A stretch of DNA of 5,089 nt from Rhodanobacteraceae bacterium (lineage in GTDB: Bacteria > Pseudomonadota > Gammaproteobacteria > Xanthomonadales > SZUA-5), in contig QIMA01000250.1 in NCBI GenBank assembly GCA_003233535.1, positions 1-5,089 of the forward strand. The letters run 5' to 3'. The position numbers and the translations under genes were made by a program. Numbering within the stretch: the first letter of the stretch is position 1; the number at the start of each line of letters is the position of its first letter. Of the stretch, positions 1-5,089 are shown piece after piece. The notes below the pieces were generated by a model. The model had not been told where the DNA came from. It saw only the letters and a program-made list of their open reading frames with translations, and ran no database searches.

Positions 1-51
1 CTCCCTTTCTTGAAAAAACACTGTGAAAAACCACTGGGCAATCAATGTCCT

Positions 52-66
52 GCGCGATCATCGCGC
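52..66. repeat. Perfect inverted repeat, 7-bp arms
   Basis: GCGCGAT-C-ATCGCGC reads as a dyad with two perfect 7-base arms around one central base. The tight spacing suits a dimeric DNA-binding protein better than an RNA hairpin, because the loop would be too small. The flank at 10-30 is A-rich. No gene start is clearly placed next to it, so an operator role is only a possibility. Confidence 0.4.
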
Positions 67-305
67 GAGTTCATGAAATATCCGGGCTAAGTGCTCCTCT
101 TTCCAGCTTCTCTCATCGACCGAACGATCGCGCCCACTGTGGCGAAGAAAAAGCCATAGTGCGCTGCAATCTGGTTGCAGCGGTACTCTTCCATTGGAGC
201 AGGTTTGGGTTCTTTCACAGACCTGAATACTCATATCGCCGTCCCTGACGTCGAGCGAGCCAATAAGGGTTGGATGGACGAAAGTTCAAGCCATAGACCT
301 GTGCA

Positions 306-317
306 GCCGATATCGGC
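306..317. repeat. 12-bp perfect palindrome
   Basis: GCCGATATCGGC is a perfect 12-base palindrome, with no extension on either side. It lies in the gene-poor left part of the window, more than 300 bases upstream of the first supported gene. It could be a binding site for a dimeric regulator or a chance occurrence. Confidence 0.3.
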
Positions 318-622
318 CACACATGCCACGACAGCGCTATTGCTGCGGCCAAACGATTGCGATGCTTGATATTCATCAATCGACTCCAGCTGTTGATATC
401 TACCGAGCCAACTGAGCGCAAGCGGCAGCTACTGACCGCGGGCAGGGAGTCTGGTTTGCGAGTGTCAGCAATGAGACTAGGCCGGCCCTATGCCGCTGTT
501 GCAGTGTCAGTTTCGAGATCTGCAACGCGACGTCGGCAAGCGATTCCTTGCAGCGGGCGCGTTGGTAGCTGCGCTCAACGCGGCTGGCACGGGGATTGCT
601 GCGTGATTGTCATGAGAATCGC

Positions 623-627
623 AGGAG
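623..627 (+). promoter_or_regulatory. Strong Shine-Dalgarno AGGAG ahead of the ATG at 635
   Basis: AGGAG lies 7 bases before the ATG at 635, the best ribosome binding site in the left half of the window. That ATG opens a frame of only nine codons (MKQQRRRFG) that stops at TGA 662-664. A strong site feeding a charged, signal-peptide-like N-terminus suggests that 635 is the ancestral start of the secreted protein whose hydrophobic core and conserved motifs continue in another frame from 661. Alternatively, the nine codons are a genuine leader peptide. Confidence 0.55.
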
Positions 628-660
628 CGCACAGATGAAGCAGCAGCGAAGGCGCTTCGG

Positions 661-1053
661 ATGATTGTGTTGGCGCTGACCGCTGTTGGCTTAGCGCAGG
701 CGCTGGAGATCAGCAGCCACACCATCGACGGCGGCGGCGAGGCCGTATCAGCTCGCTATCGCCTCCAGGGAACGATAGGCCAATCCGACGCTCACCCCAG
801 TGTGAGCCCGCGTTTCAGCCCGGACGGCGGCTTTTGGCCGGCGCCGGAATCGAGCCCGCACGCATTCACATTCCTCTATGGAGAAATCGATTATGAAAAT
901 CGCAACTCGTTTGCTCTTGTACTTCGCGTTCTGTTTGCTGTTAGCCAACAGCGCAGCAGCCCAGTCCGAGCTGCTCACCAATCCAGGTTTCGCTACCGAT
1001 TTGAGCGATTGGAGCAACGAAAACAACCGACCCGCGATTTGGAACAGCCGTGA
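661..1053 (+). CDS. Small secreted protein of the TIDGGG/GTIGQ/GGFWP type, probably frameshifted
   Basis: No function is known to me for this family. The frame opens with a hydrophobic stretch, IVLALTAVGLAQA, that looks like a signal-peptide core. It then carries TIDGGG (residues 21-26), YRLQGTIGQ (33-41) and GGFWP (56-60) in the order and spacing I recall from short exported proteins of gammaproteobacteria and other environmental bacteria. The start at 661 is awkward: it leaves no positive residues before the hydrophobic core, although AAGG at 649-652 could serve as a weak ribosome binding site. A better start with AGGAG and the sequence MKQQRRRFG lies at 635 in another frame; one extra base near 653-661 would join the two. 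After about residue 65 the translation loses family character and runs out of frame through 161 bases of the next gene, so the true C-terminus is probably near 855-895. It may be a recent pseudogene or contain a sequencing error. Confidence 0.55.
   Translation: MIVLALTAVGLAQALEISSHTIDGGGEAVSARYRLQGTIGQSDAHPSVSPRFSPDGGFWPAPESSPHAFTFLYGEIDYENRNSFALVLRVLFAVSQQRSSPVRAAHQSRFRYRFERLEQRKQPTRDLEQP
880..886 (+). promoter_or_regulatory. Ribosome binding site deciding the start at 893
   Basis: GGAGAAA ends 6 bases before ATG 893, with the GGAG core 9 bases from it. The in-frame ATG at 878 overlaps this site and would add MEKSI before the signal peptide, so 893 is the better start. Confidence 0.6.
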
Positions 1054-1825
1054 CGCTTCTAACGATCCGGCCTCCGGCTCGGCGCAGTTAACCAACGTTG
1101 GCGTTAGCAACGGCGGTGTTCCGCTCACGCTCAGCCAGTGCCATCGAGTAAATGCAGCGACCGAATACGGCTACGGCGGCAACGTCCTGGTGCCGGCTAA
1201 TCAGCCGGTCGACACCTCGGCGCAGATCTTCATCCTTAGCTTCGCCAGCACCGATTGCAGCGACACCTCCGTGCAGGTCGATGCCATCGCCAGCGTAGCG
1301 GTGGAAACTTGGCTGGCGATCGGTGGAACCCTGTTTACCGCGAACGGCGTATCCAGCATTCGAATTAGCCTGGGCGTGCTTAAACCCGGCGGTGAGAGCG
1401 CTGACGCGCAGGCACTTTTCGACGACATCTACCTGCGCCGCGCCGATGGCGGAGGCATGATCAACGAGCGTCTGTCGGGCAGCTGGTTCAATCCGGCGAC
1501 CCCAGGACAAGGGTTCTTCTTGGACATTTCACCGGACCTGAACTTGTTTTTCGGCGGTTGGTTTACTTGGACCACCACACCTGGGCAAATCGACTGGATG
1601 ACGGTGCAGGGCAGCTATAGCGGCGACATGGCGATGGTGTCGATTTTTCGCAGCAGCGGTGGTGCTTTCAACGATCCCGCCACGGTGAGCAGCGTCGCGA
1701 TCGGTGTGGCTACGTTCACATTTTCTAGCTGCACAGAAGGGCAGGTGACCATTGAGTTCATGGGCACTGGATCGACCACGGTAATCCCGCTGAAGCGAAT
1801 CACGCCGGCCTTCCCGGGTTGTTAG
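893..1825 (+). CDS. Exported two-domain protein: CBM-like beta-sandwich plus C-terminal GSWFNPATPGQGF module
   Basis: This is a 310-residue predicted exported protein of unknown function. Residues 1-23 form a signal peptide: basic MKIATR, a Leu/Phe-rich core and NSAAA before Q24 as a likely signal peptidase I site. Residues 24 to about 183 begin LLTNPGFATDLSDW and end ALFDDIYLR, the pattern of lectin-like or carbohydrate-binding jelly-roll domains; C83 and C122 could pair. Residues 195-310 form a second module starting GSWFNPATPGQGFFLDI, with GGWFTW, a VQGSYSG motif and a closing IPLKRITP. C280 and C310 probably form a disulfide. I recall this module as recurrent at the C-termini of secreted Lysobacterales proteins. 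Start 893 is chosen over 878 because of the GGAG spacing. It follows the TIDGGG-type gene on the same strand, so the two may be cotranscribed. Carbohydrate or surface binding is an inference; no catalytic motif is visible. Confidence 0.9.
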   Translation: MKIATRLLLYFAFCLLLANSAAAQSELLTNPGFATDLSDWSNENNRPAIWNSRDASNDPASGSAQLTNVGVSNGGVPLTLSQCHRVNAATEYGYGGNVLVPANQPVDTSAQIFILSFASTDCSDTSVQVDAIASVAVETWLAIGGTLFTANGVSSIRISLGVLKPGGESADAQALFDDIYLRRADGGGMINERLSGSWFNPATPGQGFFLDISPDLNLFFGGWFTWTTTPGQIDWMTVQGSYSGDMAMVSIFRSSGGAFNDPATVSSVAIGVATFTFSSCTEGQVTIEFMGTGSTTVIPLKRITPAFPGC

Positions 1826-1894
1826 CGCGGCACTGAACAACGCACTTGACCGCGATTGGGCTGCACAAGCCGACAGCAGTATCAGTCCCCGGCC

Positions 1895-1920
1895 CCCGCC
1901 TGCGATCGCACCCTAGCGGG
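1895..1920. repeat. Nested dyad between the secreted-protein gene and the GFA remnant
   Basis: CCCGC (1895-1899) pairs with GCGGG (1916-1920), and the 16-base loop contains a perfect 10-base palindrome TGCGATCGCA (1901-1910). It lies 70-95 bases after the stop of the secreted-protein gene and about 56 bases before the start at 1977. No T-run follows on either strand, so a classical intrinsic terminator is not supported. It might be a regulator site or an RNA structure that limits read-through. Confidence 0.3.
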
Positions 1921-1965
1921 ACAGGCGCAGAGCTATTCGTGCTAGAACGAGCGATCCAATCGCCC

Positions 1966-1970
1966 GGGAG
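1966..1970 (+). promoter_or_regulatory. Ribosome binding site of the GFA-family remnant
   Basis: GGGAG lies 6 bases before the ATG at 1977. It is a well-placed Shine-Dalgarno site and supports 1977 as the original start, rather than the ATG at 1990 in the neighbouring frame. Confidence 0.6.
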
Positions 1971-1976
1971 ATAAGA

Positions 1977-2223
1977 ATGTCTGATTCAGTTGAGCGCAAG
2001 GGGAGCTGCGCATGCGGTGCCGTCCAGATTCAGGCCCACAGCGCCAGCACTAAGTTGGGTGCCTGCCACTGTCGATCGTGCAGACGCTGGGGTGGGGGAG
2101 ACGATTTGGGCGAAGGGCTTCTGTTATTCATTCGATTTGTCGATGAGTGGCTTTTTTCGCTACAAGATTCGTATACCGGATGCTGTAATGACTGAGTTCG
2201 CTGCAGGGTGCGAGTCTCGCTGA
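1977..2223 (+). pseudogene. GFA/CENP-V family zinc protein, broken by internal deletion and frameshift
   Basis: GFA-family proteins (named after glutathione-dependent formaldehyde-activating enzyme) are small cytoplasmic zinc-binding proteins, usually about 115-140 residues long; most members lack a proven substrate. Here the first 41 residues fit well: GSCACGAV with C11 and C13, then GACHCRSCRRWGGG with C30, C32 and C35. After GGG at about 2099 the frame becomes unrelated and stops at residue 72 (TGA 2193-2195). In the next frame, from about 2098, the translation reads ETIWAKGFC and later FFRYK, resembling the family's 'WAERGFC..CG.HLFYR' segment, and ends at 2223. About 25-30 residues normally found between these segments are missing, the second Cys of the GFCxxC site is not seen, and no family C-terminus follows. 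The junction is at a G-run (2094-2098). The family call is firm for the N-terminus; the remnant after the junction is an inference. Confidence 0.75.
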
Positions 2224-2335
2224 TCCACTCCGATACGCTCCCGTTATTGATCCAGATTGGCCTGGCCGCGCCGAAACTAAGCAATGATCGAGACCTTGGG
2301 CCAGCGACGCGCGGACTATGCTTGCCAGCAGATCA

Positions 2336-2370
2336 AGACGGGCGTCTGTACAAGGCCCGAATCGGGGGCC
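2336..2370 (-). terminator. Possible terminator: two small GC-rich hairpins after the kinase gene
   Basis: Read on the minus strand, 11 bases after the kinase stop, GGCCC and GGGCC (2366-2370 and 2354-2358) form a 5-bp stem with a 7-base loop. A second hairpin follows, with AGAC and GTCT arms at 2344-2347 and 2336-2339. Neither is followed by a real T-run (only TTGTAC and TTGATC), so intrinsic termination is weakly supported. The position between convergent genes is where a terminator would be expected. Confidence 0.25.
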
Positions 2371-2380
2371 GGTTGGTGGG

Positions 2381-4861
<2,481 letters not shown>

Positions 4862-4879
4862 CAATGCGTGCTCAGTTGC

Positions 4880-5089
4880 TCAACGCTGACTGTCAGCAAG
4901 GGTTTCTACTTGTGCCTGCCATTCAGCGGGGGAGTTTGCTCCATCGGTCCGTGCGACCTCAATCAACTCGGCGATTCTGGCCCTAGATCCGTTGCTGCCG
5001 GCGAGCGCGCGAGCCAGATGGAAGGCCAGCAGTGCGCGAAGCTGCGGTGGGTAATCCGGAGCGTACTGCCAGGCTTCTTGCAGAATGTT
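4880..5089 (-). CDS. C-terminus of an upstream TPR protein, probably a paralogous Ser/Thr kinase (partial)
   Basis: An open frame enters from the right edge and ends at a TGA (4880-4882), giving the last 69 residues of a larger protein whose start is outside the window. Its final 57 residues, from YPPQLRALLAF to the last Arg, align without a gap to the final 57 of the downstream kinase with 22 identities by my count. These include YPP, LA, GAN and the PxEW motif near the end. The two proteins therefore share a C-terminal TPR-like helical domain and most likely arose by tandem duplication. Whether this gene also carries a kinase domain cannot be seen. It ends 18 bases before the kinase ATG, so the two are probably one transcript. 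Confidence 0.8.
   Translation of the reverse strand, partial: NILQEAWQYAPDYPPQLRALLAFHLARALAGSNGSRARIAELIEVARTDGANSPAEWQAQVETLADSQR

Larger units (their letters stand above)
1..634. other. Stretch with no recognisable gene
   Basis: I find no convincing coding region in this stretch of more than 600 bases. Open frames of 38 to 93 codons occur on both strands, but their translations are rich in Arg, Ser and Cys, resemble no family I recognise and lack convincing ribosome binding sites. The stretch seems less GC-rich than the genes to its right. It holds two perfect dyads (52-66 and 306-317) and a small inverted repeat TTGAT-ATTC-ATCAA at 366-379. It probably contains the promoter for the secreted-protein genes to the right, but I could not place a good -35/-10 pair. 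A decayed gene or a small RNA cannot be excluded by eye. Confidence 0.55.

Noticed and set aside
58..234. Minus-strand frame of 58 residues starting MSIQVCERTQTC
   Set aside because: It has only a weak AGGGA-like site ahead of the ATG and no recognisable family. Its length is within chance for this region.
490..606. Plus-strand frame of 38 residues starting MPLLQCQFRDL and ending in an Ala-rich stretch
   Set aside because: The C-terminal half is mildly hydrophobic, but there is no good ribosome binding site and no family resemblance.
357..638. Plus-strand frame of 93 residues in the left region
   Set aside because: Its Arg/Ser/Cys-rich composition looks non-coding, and its TGA overlapping ATG 635 follows simply from an ATG followed by A.
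1088..1510. Minus-strand frame of 140 residues opposite the exported protein
   Set aside because: The plus-strand gene has a signal peptide, a ribosome binding site and recognisable modules; this frame has none of these.
4862..4864. TTG as the kinase start
   Set aside because: It lies immediately before ATG 4861 and adds one residue; ATG is the simpler choice, though TTG cannot be excluded.

Overview
The window looks like chromosomal DNA of a gammaproteobacterium, most likely from the Lysobacterales/Xanthomonadales side (Wenzhouxiangella-, Lysobacter- or Rhodanobacter-like). This is an inference. It rests on moderately high GC in the genes, a secreted protein ending in the 'GSWFNPATPGQGF' module common in that group, a small 'TIDGGG...GTIGQ...GGFWP' secreted-protein family, and large membrane-anchored Ser/Thr kinases with TPR sensor regions. 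No mobile element, RNA gene or CRISPR array was recognised.

Layout. Bases 1 to about 630 hold no gene I can defend; they contain short open frames and a few dyads. Around 635-890 is a small secreted protein of the TIDGGG/GTIGQ/GGFWP type. Its best ribosome binding site and charged N-terminus lie in a different frame from the hydrophobic core and conserved motifs, so it is probably frameshifted, and its 3' end runs out of frame into the next gene. At 893-1825 lies an intact gene for a 310-residue exported two-domain protein. At 1977-2223 is a broken gene of the GFA/CENP-V zinc-protein family, with a good ribosome binding site and intact first cysteine motifs but an apparent internal deletion and frameshift.

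The right half is on the minus strand. An 826-residue transmembrane Ser/Thr kinase (2381-4861) has a complete Hanks-type catalytic core, one membrane helix, a cysteine-containing linker and TPR repeats with an exact 42-residue period. Only 17 bases separate its start from the stop of an upstream gene cut by the window edge. The last 57 residues of that upstream gene align without gaps to the last 57 of the kinase (22 identities), so the two are probably tandem paralogs in one operon.

How they work together. The plus-strand secreted proteins and the minus-strand kinase pair are convergent and separated by the GFA remnant. The kinases probably sense something through extracytoplasmic TPR domains and phosphorylate cytoplasmic targets. 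Nothing in the sequence ties them functionally to the secreted proteins.
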